In this document: positions 1 through 8,208 of the stretch, piece after piece
Layout: every line of letters starts with the position of its first letter
Numbering within the stretch: position 1 is the stretch's first letter
Origin: Bombilactobacillus bombi
GTDB taxonomy: Bacteria; Bacillota; Bacilli; Lactobacillales; Lactobacillaceae
Assembly: GCF_964340835.1 (NCBI RefSeq)
Contig: NZ_OZ204251.1
DNA length: 64,000 nt
Reading direction: 5' to 3' (one strand)
Made by a program: the position numbers and the translations under genes
The notes under the pieces: model-generated
Database searches by the model: none
Told to the model about the DNA's origin: nothing
What the model saw: only the letters and a program-made list of their open reading frames with translations

Positions 1-1350
1 TTCCCCTTCAGGTGTTGTGACGGTATTGGCGTTCTTTTTTTCTTGTAAAACCGCTGGTTCCATTAATGCTAGATATTGCATCGGGGCTTGCTTTTGTCCA
101 GAACGGTCAACCCCCAAATAATTGCTAGCCGGCTGCGTAATACTAAATTTGCCATTAATATTAACACCGATACCAGCAATAGCACTATGATGTTTGCTTG
201 CTACTGCAGCAACGTATTGACGCAAATCTGCATTAGAAGCCACTGGCTGCTTTTGCAAATTCAAATAATGTTGATAGATTTGATTATATTGCTCCGGCAA
301 TTTCGGGGTACTTTGTTCGGTAGAATGTAGATGAATAGCTACTTCATCTCCTTCATCAGCACTTGCCCAAGGTTGAAAATCTTTATTATATAATAAAAGA
401 TCCTTTTTCCCCCATTCTAAGCGCCAACGCTTTTGCTCAATATTGTTACCATACTTTTTAGTATCGGTAGCTAAATTGATAGCCTTAATAGCTGGATTAT
501 CAATGTTTTGTCCACCTGTAAAGTAGCTAATCTTTAATAAGTTTAGCGGTTTAAAATAAAGCTTGCCGTACAAACTGGTTAAATAACCAGATAAGGTTTG
601 CTGCTGCATGATGACAGGATTATCTACATCTGGATTATCTTTGCTTTGTGGTGCATGAATATAAACCGTATTAGTAAAAATGCCATTTTCCGCAATTGAT
701 AAATGTCCGTACACTCGACTATTAGCTTGCATCGCGCGGTAATTATACTCACCAGCAATGGACTTACCATCTAATTGAGCTGTTTTGGCAGCTTTTACTT
801 GATTAGGATCAACCACGTGTTTCATCAAAGTGGAACCCAACTTATCAGAAGCTGCGACCTTGATTGCTTGATGATGGCGACGCTTTTTCTGATAAGCTTG
901 CGCTATCTTAGCATTAGTATGCGTGATTTTTCCAAGTTTCCATTTATTACCTTGATAAGTGACAGTATAGCCTTTTAATGTATAACCATGAATAGTCTCT
1001 TGATAACTATTTTTCAGAGCTATTACCATGCGTGGCGGAGTAGTATTAATAATAATCTCTTTACCATCTTTGTTAAGTCGATAAGTCGGATTGCCAAAAG
1101 AAGAATTCAAAAGATTAGCTCCCGATTTCCGATTAAACCACGAAATGGTTTTAACGCTAACAGTTTGATCACTATAAAAATGCAGCTGCATTAAATTACC
1201 TCGGCCATTGGCATCCCCCTGATATAAATACCAATTAGCGTTGCTCTGAGCAACTTGCTGGTTCAAAGGTTTAGCTTGTTTACAACCAGTCATCGCTGTT
1301 AACGTCAATATTAAAATTATAATATATCTAATTATATGTTTACTCTTCAT
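1..1350 (-). CDS. Large lipoprotein, 3' end beyond window
   Basis: The frame is open without a stop from an ATG at 1350 to the window edge, so at least 450 residues are present and the C-terminus is missing. The N-terminus is a lipoprotein signal: basic residues, a hydrophobic run (ILILTLTAM) and a lipobox ending TGC near residue 23, so the protein should be lipid-anchored on the outer face of the membrane. The rest is a hydrophilic, mixed alpha/beta sequence without a motif I can name; segments such as NPTYRLNKDGKEIIINTTPP look like beta-rich lactobacillar lipoproteins of unknown function. It reads toward the window edge downstream of the comX-like gene, about 50 bases apart, with no clear terminator between, so co-transcription is possible. 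Function unknown; only the lipoprotein call is firm. Confidence 0.75.
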   Translation of the reverse strand, partial: MKSKHIIRYIIILILTLTAMTGCKQAKPLNQQVAQSNANWYLYQGDANGRGNLMQLHFYSDQTVSVKTISWFNRKSGANLLNSSFGNPTYRLNKDGKEIIINTTPPRMVIALKNSYQETIHGYTLKGYTVTYQGNKWKLGKITHTNAKIAQAYQKKRRHHQAIKVAASDKLGSTLMKHVVDPNQVKAAKTAQLDGKSIAGEYNYRAMQANSRVYGHLSIAENGIFTNTVYIHAPQSKDNPDVDNPVIMQQQTLSGYLTSLYGKLYFKPLNLLKISYFTGGQNIDNPAIKAINLATDTKKYGNNIEQKRWRLEWGKKDLLLYNKDFQPWASADEGDEVAIHLHSTEQSTPKLPEQYNQIYQHYLNLQKQPVASNADLRQYVAAVASKHHSAIAGIGVNINGKFSITQPASNYLGVDRSGQKQAPMQYLALMEPAVLQEKKNANTVTTPEGE

Positions 1351-1403
1351 TTCAACCTCACAGGCAGATTATAGCATTAGATAAAATAGATGTGCAATAT
1401 CGA

Positions 1404-1907
1404 TTATTCTCTTCCTAGTAGTGGGCGTAATTTCTCGCGTAATTGCGTGCGCACTTTCCGCAAATAACGTGGCGTTACCCCCAGATTAATAGCCAATAGA
1501 GATAGCTTTTGTTCTTGCAATAAATGTTTAAACAAGATTTGTTGTTCTACTGCTGTTAATTGCGGCAATAATTCTTGAACTTGTACATCCCAAAATAAGG
1601 GTTCTCCTACTTGCTCATCGCTAATCATTAACTCATCAACATCACTATGCTCTTGGCGATAACGTTCGTGCCGCAACAAGTCAAGGGTGCGCCAAACAAT
1701 CCGTTGAAAAACATAATGATTAAACTCTTCTCCAGTTAAATGCGAATTAGACCAAGTTAAGGCATAAGTCAAATAGCCTTCTTGAACTAAATCCTCATAT
1801 AAATAATTACTTCGATAAACTCCGGCACGCTTTAATGCACCAAAAATCAAGCGTTGCTCTTTCCAAGCCAAAGTAAAACCAGTTGTCAAATCATGTTCTA
1901 AGTTCAT
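1404..1907 (-). CDS. comX: ComX/SigH-like competence sigma factor
   Basis: 167 residues, the usual length of the short lactobacillar sigma-70 family proteins called SigH or ComX. The N-terminal half (about residues 10-80) resembles sigma region 2, with aromatic and acidic residues (YEDLVQEGYLTYALTW, VFQRIVWRTLDLLRHERY). The C-terminal part (about 110-165) has a region-4-like helix-turn-helix (LSLLAINLGVTPRYLRKVR). In the family this alternative sigma directs RNA polymerase to late competence (DNA-uptake) promoters. The ATG at 1907 has a GAGGATA ribosome site. Its promoter region holds a perfect 16-bp palindrome, and the next gene upstream on the same strand is a ComK-like regulator, which supports a competence role. 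Weak family conservation leaves some chance that it serves another stress regulon. Confidence 0.75.
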   Translation of the reverse strand: MNLEHDLTTGFTLAWKEQRLIFGALKRAGVYRSNYLYEDLVQEGYLTYALTWSNSHLTGEEFNHYVFQRIVWRTLDLLRHERYRQEHSDVDELMISDEQVGEPLFWDVQVQELLPQLTAVEQQILFKHLLQEQKLSLLAINLGVTPRYLRKVRTQLREKLRPLLGRE

Positions 1908-1932
1908 TGTGAAATATCCTCATTCGTCTATT

Positions 1933-1948
1933 CCACAAGCGCTTGTGG
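1933..1948 (-). promoter_or_regulatory. Perfect 16-bp palindrome upstream of comX-like gene
   Basis: CCACAAGCGCTTGTGG is an exact inverted repeat without a spacer, 26 bases upstream of the sigma-factor ATG. The AAGCGCTT core is shared with LacI/CcpA-type operators, but the outer bases do not fit the cre consensus. Its position near the likely transcription start suggests an operator. Which protein binds is unknown. Confidence 0.5.
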
Positions 1949-2083
1949 TACCTTTAAAATAACTGGTTTAAGCTGGCAATAATACTCGCTGAAAGCGATT
2001 AAAATTTAATCTTCAGGGATGTTTTCTGAACTAAGGTAGTGTTTACGGGTAATTTAATTGAATATACTGCGGGTGCAAAATTT

Positions 2084-2875
2084 TCACCAAAGTGAGTGCA
2101 TATTCGCTAATTCATAACGCCAGATTTGCATAGTTTCGGCTTGTAGCTGTGCTGGCAGTTCTAATTCTGGAAAATTATAAATTCGTTGCAGAGTCCAATC
2201 TTGAAATAATTGCAAAAATTGACGCACTTCTTGATTAGTTTGGGGTAATTTAGTATGTAAAGAACATTGACAAGTTGAAAATTGGCGCATAATTCCAAGT
2301 GCTGGATAACCTTGCACCTCTGAACCAGCAGAATGGACAATCAATTGTAAAATCCGACATAAGTATTCACTGTAGTAAGAAGAGCGATGAACGGCATCTT
2401 CTAGATTACGATAGGCTGTATAATGAAATTGCAAAATAAAGTCATTCACAGTCGTAAAACATGCTAATTCTTGACTTCGATCTTGCACACAATCTTGTTG
2501 CCAATGCAATCCTACCCAATCAGCGGAACCGTGACTAATCCCAGCTAAAGGCAAATAAACTGCGCGACCTAAAACCAGCGGTAAAAAATGCGGATGACCG
2601 CTATTTTGCACCATAATGCGTGATTGCTGAAAATCAAAAATATTCTGATGACTGAAGTCATTTAATAATTGTCGTGTAGTCTGAGATGTCATCAGCATTC
2701 CTTGCTTTTGATCGATGACAATTGTCGCATTGGCTGTAGTTGAAATATTATACATAGCTATTACTTGGTTACTAAATTGAAAGTTATTACAAATGGGAAT
2801 CTGCTTGTGTTTAATCATTGTCAGCAACAGTTCTTTAGTAATTGTTTGAGAAAGACCTTCTGTATTTAAAATCAT
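2084..2875 (-). CDS. ComK-like competence transcription factor
   Basis: 263 residues, no signal peptide or membrane segment. The central part (about 85-175) follows the ComK pattern: PLVLGRAVYLPLAG, then SHGSADWVGLHW (compare the Cys-Gly-Trp-Ile-Ser-His block of B. subtilis ComK), then an F-x-x-x-Y-x-A-YRNLEDAVHRSSYY stretch like the end of the ComK core. ComK binds AT-rich boxes and activates DNA-uptake genes. This protein is longer than B. subtilis ComK (192 residues), with an extra C-terminal region. ATG at 2875 is preceded by AGAGGTG. The neighbouring comX-like gene on the same strand strengthens the assignment. The similarity is partial, so a ComK-fold regulator with another role remains possible. 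Confidence 0.55.
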   Translation of the reverse strand: MILNTEGLSQTITKELLLTMIKHKQIPICNNFQFSNQVIAMYNISTTANATIVIDQKQGMLMTSQTTRQLLNDFSHQNIFDFQQSRIMVQNSGHPHFLPLVLGRAVYLPLAGISHGSADWVGLHWQQDCVQDRSQELACFTTVNDFILQFHYTAYRNLEDAVHRSSYYSEYLCRILQLIVHSAGSEVQGYPALGIMRQFSTCQCSLHTKLPQTNQEVRQFLQLFQDWTLQRIYNFPELELPAQLQAETMQIWRYELANMHSLW

Positions 2876-2895
2876 CCCTGCACCTCTTAATTATT

Positions 2896-2927
2896 AAAAT
2901 AAAAATCACAATATGTATTTTTATTTT
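2896..2927 (-). promoter_or_regulatory. 32-bp perfect AT-rich dyad in comK-like promoter
   Basis: The arms AAAATAAAAAT (2896-2906) and ATTTTTATTTT (2917-2927) are exact inverted copies separated by CACAATATGT. The dyad begins 21 bases upstream of the ComK-like ATG, inside the promoter region. ComK-type proteins bind paired A-tract/T-tract boxes in the minor groove, so an autoregulatory site is plausible, although the strict AAAA-N5-TTTT spacing is absent. Confidence 0.45.
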
Positions 2928-3028
2928 ACCATTTAATGAATGCGGTGTCATTGCTTAGCAGCAGCAATTACTCAATTCAAATGTAGAAAATGCTATAATT
3001 AAACTACGCAATTATAAGGAGGATATTT

Positions 3029-3646
3029 ATGGAAGGCAAACATCGCCAAGTTGAAGATCCCACCTCTAAACGCAAAACCTATCTAATTATTATTATTATC
3101 TTGCTTGTCGGATTAGCTGTTGGGCTTAAAAGTTGGAGCAGCAATTCAGATAATTGGGAATCTTCGGATGATTCCCCTACTGAAACTACTGTGACCAAAA
3201 GAAAAGCTACTCCGCAAAAATCTAAACCTAAAGCTACCACTAACTCCCGTTCATATCAGCCTACTGCAACTATTGGGCGATATTCTGTTTCTACAGAAGC
3301 TTTGAATACGGGGAAATTTTATTATGACCGCGGCAATCTGAGTACTGGTTTGCAGCTGCAGTTAAACAATCAAACAGGTAAAGGTCACATTACTTTTTTT
3401 AACAGTGATACAGGAGAAGCTAACTCGTATCACTTACATTATCAAGAAATCAAAACCAAAACATTGTCTATCAAAAATACTGCAGGTATTAGAACTGTAA
3501 AAGTTAATACCGCTCTAGTCTTTGATAACAACCAACAAAAAGTCTATTATGCCTTTAAAAATTCCAGCGGTACGCTTTCGCTTGCTATACCTCATGAAAA
3601 AGATAATCTTTATCGTGAAGCTCTGCAAAATGTAAAAAACAATTAA
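3029..3646 (+). CDS. Membrane-anchored extracytoplasmic protein, unknown function
   Basis: 205 residues. A basic N-terminus (to about residue 17) is followed by one hydrophobic segment (YLIIIIILLVGLAVGL, about 18-34) and a long Ser/Thr/Lys-rich linker (35-85). The C-terminal domain (about 90-200) is beta-rich (GRYSVSTEALNTGKFYYDRG, then alternating polar and hydrophobic strands). The layout fits a type II membrane protein with its domain outside the cell. An AAGGAGG site lies just before the ATG and a TATAAT -10 hexamer lies at 2994-2999, so it is transcribed alone, divergently from the ComK-like gene. A strong hairpin terminator follows directly. I do not recognise the family. Confidence 0.75.
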   Translation: MEGKHRQVEDPTSKRKTYLIIIIILLVGLAVGLKSWSSNSDNWESSDDSPTETTVTKRKATPQKSKPKATTNSRSYQPTATIGRYSVSTEALNTGKFYYDRGNLSTGLQLQLNNQTGKGHITFFNSDTGEANSYHLHYQEIKTKTLSIKNTAGIRTVKVNTALVFDNNQQKVYYAFKNSSGTLSLAIPHEKDNLYREALQNVKNN

Positions 3647-3679
3647 AAAACTCACCAATCAATTGATTGGTGAGTTTTT
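3646..3679. terminator. Bidirectional intrinsic terminator
   Basis: A perfect stem ACTCACCAATCA/TGATTGGTGAGT around AT, flanked by A and T tracts, lies between the plus gene ending at 3646 and the minus gene ending at 3703. It can serve both. Confidence 0.9.
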
Positions 3680-3702
3680 GTGAATATGCAAAATTTTAAT
3701 AT

Positions 3703-4533
3703 CTAGTTAATGGCTACAACATCATCTGCGTTCAACCACTCATAAGTGGAAACTCGATAGAACTTTTGACCGTTAATATAACGAGTTTCACCAAAAGTAC
3801 AGGTAGCACCCGGCTTTAAAGAACTACTTGGCAAAGCAACACCTAGTGGTGAATACAATTTAATTCGTCCTCGATCACTACTGAGTTTGGCAGTTTGCTT
3901 ATTAGCTGTATTGGTTGTAGTTGTAGGTGCAGTATTATCTGCAGTCCCATCATATTGGGTTAAATTATAAGTCTTGATTAATTGATTCAACTTATTGGCA
4001 TATTCGGGGTCTGTTGCATAACGTCCTTGCAACCATGCAGTAGCGTCACGATAAGTAGGGGCATTCTCTCGCCAAGTTCCACTATAATAATAATCGCTCC
4101 GCAATAAGTTACCATTATCAGCAAAAGAAGCCTTCATACTAGGATATCTGCGAAAACTGGAATTGATAGTATAATAATCGCTCTCAGGACTCCATTCTTG
4201 CGTCGCCATTTGCACAGCAGACCCGTTATAATCACCCTTAATACCAAAGTAATTATAATTAGAAGCTTGACTAGCGCTGGAAGTACCCCAGTCACTTTCT
4301 AAAATAGCTTGGGCCATCATCACTGACGGATACAATCCGTACTGCTTAGCGGCATTTTTAGCTACCGGCGCAATTTGTTGAATAAATTGTTGATGATTAT
4401 CAAGTGGCAACGAAAAGTCAAAAGATTGCGCATGATTATTACCAGCCGCCTGAACTAAGTTAACTCCACCAGCTGCGGTTGTACTAGAAAGAAGCAATGC
4501 AATCAAAGCTGATGTTAGTGCCTTTTTTTTCAA
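3703..4533 (-). CDS. Glucosaminidase (LytG/AtlA type) with C-terminal SLAP-like module
   Basis: Secreted peptidoglycan hydrolase of the glucosaminidase family (GH73-like). A signal peptide ends near the Ala-Gly after VQA (about residue 30). The catalytic domain spans about 45-190 and holds the Glu of AILES (about E79) and the YFGIKG, YYSGTWRE and WLQGRYATDP motifs of the family. The C-terminal 55 residues form a SLAP-like module (LYSPLGVALP through FYRVSTYEWLNADDV), which should hold the enzyme on the wall. The start is TTG at 4533, preceded by AGGAGG; longer upstream reading gives a non-signal N-terminus. A paralogue with nearly the same architecture lies at 10925-11818; this copy is five residues shorter just before YYSGTW. 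It is convergent with the gene at 3029. Confidence 0.88.
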   Translation of the reverse strand: MKKKALTSALIALLLSSTTAAGGVNLVQAAGNNHAQSFDFSLPLDNHQQFIQQIAPVAKNAAKQYGLYPSVMMAQAILESDWGTSSASQASNYNYFGIKGDYNGSAVQMATQEWSPESDYYTINSSFRRYPSMKASFADNGNLLRSDYYYSGTWRENAPTYRDATAWLQGRYATDPEYANKLNQLIKTYNLTQYDGTADNTAPTTTTNTANKQTAKLSSDRGRIKLYSPLGVALPSSSLKPGATCTFGETRYINGQKFYRVSTYEWLNADDVVAIN

Positions 4534-4604
4534 AATAATTCCTCCTGACAAGTTACTATCAATCTTAACGACTCTACAGTATAAATTCAACTATTACGAC
4601 CAAA

Positions 4605-4646
4605 TAAAAAAGCAAATTCCATCTCACAGGAGAAATTTACTTTTTA
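4605..4646 (-). terminator. Intrinsic terminator after SLAP gene at 4657
   Basis: An imperfect AT-rich stem (AGCAAATT with AATTTACT) is followed on the minus strand by a T run, just past the stop codon of the 4657 gene. Confidence 0.55.
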
Positions 4647-4656
4647 TTAGTTGTTA

Positions 4657-6318
4657 TTATTTTTCTAAATAACCATTATTAGCTTTAACCCATTCATTAG
4701 TCGATAACCGATAGAAGGTAACTCCATTAAGAACTGCCTTTTGATCGGTAATCCAACGACTATCTTGAGGCAACCAACGATCCTCTTTGACAATCATACT
4801 CTGACCATCATCGGAAATCCGCCACAAAGCTGTCAAACCAACACCTGTAACCTTGAAGATGTTATCTACATAGCTTTTAGCAATATTACCACTAATATTA
4901 CCAACACTAATATTTGCAGCAGCATTATCTAGAAAATCAACATGGTCGGCTCTGACAAATTCATCTGTTGAAACACGATAGTAAGTGATGCCGTTCATTT
5001 TCACGCGATAATCTGTTTTCCAACTCGAATTAGTAGGTAGAGCGCGGTCAATGATAACGCGACCTTTAGAATCAAACAATTGAGCTACTGAAGAAGCCAC
5101 AGTTTTCTTGACTGTAACTACACCACTAATGGACTCTTTATCAGTAACTACATCTTTATCCTTTTTATCAGCGTCTTTTACTGGTTCACCAGTGACAGTA
5201 ATCTTACGATTATAAGTATATTTACCATTAGCTGCATCAAAACCATCAACGCCATCTTTAAGGATAATATCTTTACCATTGAGTATAACTTTAATCTTTC
5301 CGTTTTTTAAAGCTTCTGTATAATTATAAACTTGAGGATTAGGATTATCAGTTACTTTAATTGGATTGCCTTTATCATCAAATTGCTTAGTGCCCATTAA
5401 AGTCTTAAAGTCAATTGTCACTCCACGAGTATAATCACCTGGCTGTGTGAATTTATCACCCGTCACCACATTACCTTTACTGTCTTTAATATCGCGGCTT
5501 AAGTCAATATAACCCTTTAATTGATCAGTGATATCTTTACCGGATTCATCCAGAAAATGGATGTCATCAAAATCTTCTGTTGGTAATGAATCAGCAATGG
5601 CATCGCCCACCTTGGCAGTGGATGTCTCAGGGTCAACTTTAGCAGTAGCACTCTTAGAAGTTACTGCCGGAGCACGGTATTGCAAATTAACAATTACAGT
5701 ATCTAGATTACCAGTATCGTTACTAAAATTATATTCTAAATTTAAAGTACCACCATTGTCTTTAGCACTTTGAACTAACTTTTCAAAATCACCAGCTTTA
5801 GCATCTGTACTTCTATTAGTGCTATTTAATAATGTAGTATTACCTTTAGCATCAGTAAAAGAAATCGTAGAAGTAAACTTGACTTTAGCATCAGTTAAAG
5901 CCTTTTGTTCATCAAGATTTAATGATAAGTCATTAAGATCTGAATCCTTTTGAAAAATGGTACTCAAAGCAGGATTATTAATTTCGGCTGATTTGACACC
6001 ATCCAATGAATTAGCAAAAGAACCTGACACTGTCTTATCAAAAATATCAGTTGGAGAAGCTACTGGTTGTGCCATACTAGCTAAAGAAGCATCAGCATCC
6101 CATAAACCAGGATCAGTAACTACCAAATCAGGAGATTTATCATTCAAAAAAGAATTTTTAATTTTTTTAAGTGCTGTGGTTACGTCATCTTTCTTCGCAT
6201 CAGCGGCTTGAGCAATTGGTGTTGTACTAGTTAAACTAACGGCTGGAGCAGCAATTGGCGCAATGGCTAAAAGCGCAGCTGCTACAACACTGGCACTCAT
6301 TAATGAAGATTTTTTCAT
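4657..6318 (-). CDS. SLAP-domain surface-layer-like protein (paralogue 1)
   Basis: 553 residues. The signal peptide (MKKSSLMSASVVAAALLAIA, cleavage near AQA) is almost the same as in the 12085 protein. The long middle region (about 40-400) is Asp/Lys/Thr-rich and beta-rich, with no catalytic motif. The C-terminus carries two SLAP-like modules of about 55 residues, each with a DRALP or DRWLP motif, then S-x-W-x-TD, then YYRVSTDEFV or FYRLSTNEWV. SLAP modules bind secondary wall polymers, so this is a non-covalently attached surface protein. The ATG at 6318 lies behind GGGGAG; an upstream TTG is in frame but less likely. It has its own promoter (6365-6393) and terminator. Role in adhesion or as S-layer subunit is inferred. 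Confidence 0.85.
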   Translation of the reverse strand: MKKSSLMSASVVAAALLAIAPIAAPAVSLTSTTPIAQAADAKKDDVTTALKKIKNSFLNDKSPDLVVTDPGLWDADASLASMAQPVASPTDIFDKTVSGSFANSLDGVKSAEINNPALSTIFQKDSDLNDLSLNLDEQKALTDAKVKFTSTISFTDAKGNTTLLNSTNRSTDAKAGDFEKLVQSAKDNGGTLNLEYNFSNDTGNLDTVIVNLQYRAPAVTSKSATAKVDPETSTAKVGDAIADSLPTEDFDDIHFLDESGKDITDQLKGYIDLSRDIKDSKGNVVTGDKFTQPGDYTRGVTIDFKTLMGTKQFDDKGNPIKVTDNPNPQVYNYTEALKNGKIKVILNGKDIILKDGVDGFDAANGKYTYNRKITVTGEPVKDADKKDKDVVTDKESISGVVTVKKTVASSVAQLFDSKGRVIIDRALPTNSSWKTDYRVKMNGITYYRVSTDEFVRADHVDFLDNAAANISVGNISGNIAKSYVDNIFKVTGVGLTALWRISDDGQSMIVKEDRWLPQDSRWITDQKAVLNGVTFYRLSTNEWVKANNGYLEK

Positions 6319-6364
6319 ATGTGGTACTCCCCTCAATATAACTTATAAAATATTTACTAAGTTT

Positions 6365-6393
6365 AATATAGCATAGAAGAAGCTAGCCTTCAA
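6365..6393 (-). promoter_or_regulatory. Promoter of SLAP gene at 4657
   Basis: -35 TTGAAG (6388-6393) and -10 TATATT (6365-6370) with a 17-bp spacer, about 47 bases upstream of the ATG on the minus strand. Confidence 0.75.
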
Positions 6394-6430
6394 AGCCACG
6401 ACATTAATCGTTAACAAAAATTAAACATTA

Positions 6431-8086
6431 TTACCGATAATATTTATTCCATAAGATTATTAAACCTAATCCACTAAAAGCAATGGCTGATAATACCCAA
6501 CTAAAACGATCTATCAAAGTAGGACAATATTGAATATGAATAAGATTATTTTTAGTTTTGGTTTTAATAGCAAAAGTACCACGATGAGAAAATTGATACG
6601 CAATAGGCCTTCCCCAATTAGTTACATGATAATGTTGTGAATAACACAAAAACGGCAAGTCAAATCGATTATATTTTTTATTTGTAGAAATATGATAAGT
6701 TACACCATTATTCATGGAATCACAATTAAGAAAGACTTTACGACCGTTAATATAAGCTGGCCGCCAAGGCAATTCACCAATATCACTTGACGCTTGTTTA
6801 GGAAAATAATCATTAGCAGAATGATTATCGATATAGCTAGAATAAGTTTGTGTAGACAAAGGATGATTGCCTCGAGGGGCAGCTGCAACAAATTGATGAA
6901 TCGCATTTACTGCTAAAATCAATGACATAGAACTCACTAACAAAAATGACCAGATACGCACAATGCGCCATTTTATCATGGTTAATAATTCAGCTACACA
7001 CCAAGCCACACCTAAAGTAACAAAAGTATTAAAGCGAAAAGGAAATTGAATAATATTGACAAAAGTGCCACTGAACCATTTCCACGGAAACAAGTTGGTC
7101 GTTAACATTAAGGCTAACCATGAACCTAACAAAATTATCCAGTTATTGAAAGTAACTTTTTGGTGAAAGTAACAAAAACCTAATGTAGTCATTATTAATA
7201 AAACAATAATTAAGATACCTGCAGTATAGTTACCATGTTCAGCAAAAATAACATTATGTGTCAGTGCCCACCACTGTTTTGTCCAAATAGTAGGCTTTAA
7301 ATATAGTGGTGCAATTTGTGTTGCTTGCAACCCTGTCGGTACAATCAAATAATGTGCTGCAAAAGGCAATAAAAAGATTGATCCACATCCTAAAACGGCT
7401 ATTCCAACTTGTAATAAATGTTTAATGATTTTATAGCGATCTGTATTCAACCCAATATAAACTACAAACCAAATAAAAAGTATCCCACCTACTAAAGCTA
7501 AGGTTAAAAGATGACTAAAAAGTAACCCAATTAAACCAACAAAGAGCATTAAACGACCGCCATGTTGATGTATCACTAAATAAAATCCTACCAAAGTAAG
7601 TGGAAGAAACACCGCAGCCCACATTTCACCCAAGTCAAAGCGCATATACATATTAACTAAATGATAAAACGAACTCGTATATATAATTGCAAAAGTTAAA
7701 CAGAACAAAGGCGATTTGCCAATTTTAGCAGCAGCCCAATGACAACTAATAAACGTTAAAAAATCAATTAACAACAAATACAAATAAATCATCAAAATTG
7801 GTCGATGAGTTACTTTAATTATCATAGCTAATGGATATAGCAATTGATTAGGATAAAAAACTTGAACTTGATTACCCGTTTGTCCAAAAGTTAGCGTCGA
7901 AATAATAGGAAAAGCACCAATTTTAGTTTGGATTAATTCATAGAGGCGAGCAAAGTGAAATTGAAAATCTTCCCCATCAAAAATACAATGATGCTTAAAG
8001 TAAGCATATGTAAGTAATAAAGATAATAGCCAATAAAATAATAATATTCCAATTTTACATAATCTTGTCTGTTTGACTTTGTCCAT
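6431..8086 (-). CDS. Polytopic membrane protein, PTPS-related/YfhO-like
   Basis: 551 residues with about 10-12 hydrophobic segments and a C-terminal extracytoplasmic domain of about 130 residues before a final membrane helix. The N-terminal loop DGEDFQFHFARLYEL and the FYPNQLLYPLA motif match the '6-pyruvoyl-tetrahydropterin synthase-related' membrane family, which resembles GT-C glycosyltransferases and YfhO-like proteins. Such proteins are thought to add sugars to wall polymers outside the membrane; the exact reaction is unknown. ATG at 8086 with AAGGAAG six bases upstream is preferred over the TTG two codons earlier. It sits between SLAP genes, and paralogues lie at 14060 and 16951, suggesting a shared role in decorating the polymer to which the SLAP proteins bind (inference). 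Confidence 0.75.
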   Translation of the reverse strand: MDKVKQTRLCKIGILLFYWLLSLLLTYAYFKHHCIFDGEDFQFHFARLYELIQTKIGAFPIISTLTFGQTGNQVQVFYPNQLLYPLAMIIKVTHRPILMIYLYLLLIDFLTFISCHWAAAKIGKSPLFCLTFAIIYTSSFYHLVNMYMRFDLGEMWAAVFLPLTLVGFYLVIHQHGGRLMLFVGLIGLLFSHLLTLALVGGILFIWFVVYIGLNTDRYKIIKHLLQVGIAVLGCGSIFLLPFAAHYLIVPTGLQATQIAPLYLKPTIWTKQWWALTHNVIFAEHGNYTAGILIIVLLIMTTLGFCYFHQKVTFNNWIILLGSWLALMLTTNLFPWKWFSGTFVNIIQFPFRFNTFVTLGVAWCVAELLTMIKWRIVRIWSFLLVSSMSLILAVNAIHQFVAAAPRGNHPLSTQTYSSYIDNHSANDYFPKQASSDIGELPWRPAYINGRKVFLNCDSMNNGVTYHISTNKKYNRFDLPFLCYSQHYHVTNWGRPIAYQFSHRGTFAIKTKTKNNLIHIQYCPTLIDRFSWVLSAIAFSGLGLIILWNKYYR

Positions 8087-8116
8087 AGTCAACTTCCTTA
8101 ATATCTAATACTAAGC

Positions 8117-8144
8117 AAAAAAATAGCCGTCAAACGACGGCTAT
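8117..8144 (-). terminator. Intrinsic terminator after amidase gene
   Basis: The stem ATAGCCGTC/GACGGCTAT with loop AAAC is followed on the minus strand by a T run. It lies 65 bases past the amidase stop and upstream of the 6431 gene. Confidence 0.8.
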
Positions 8145-8208
8145 CTATCAACAAACGATGTATTTATTATAGCATGCAAATTAATAAAAATAAAGTGTTT
8201 TTTAAAAT

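Noticed and set aside
1933..1948. CcpA cre site before comX
   Set aside because: Only the AAGCGCTT centre fits; the outer TG..CA bases of the cre consensus are replaced by CA..TG.
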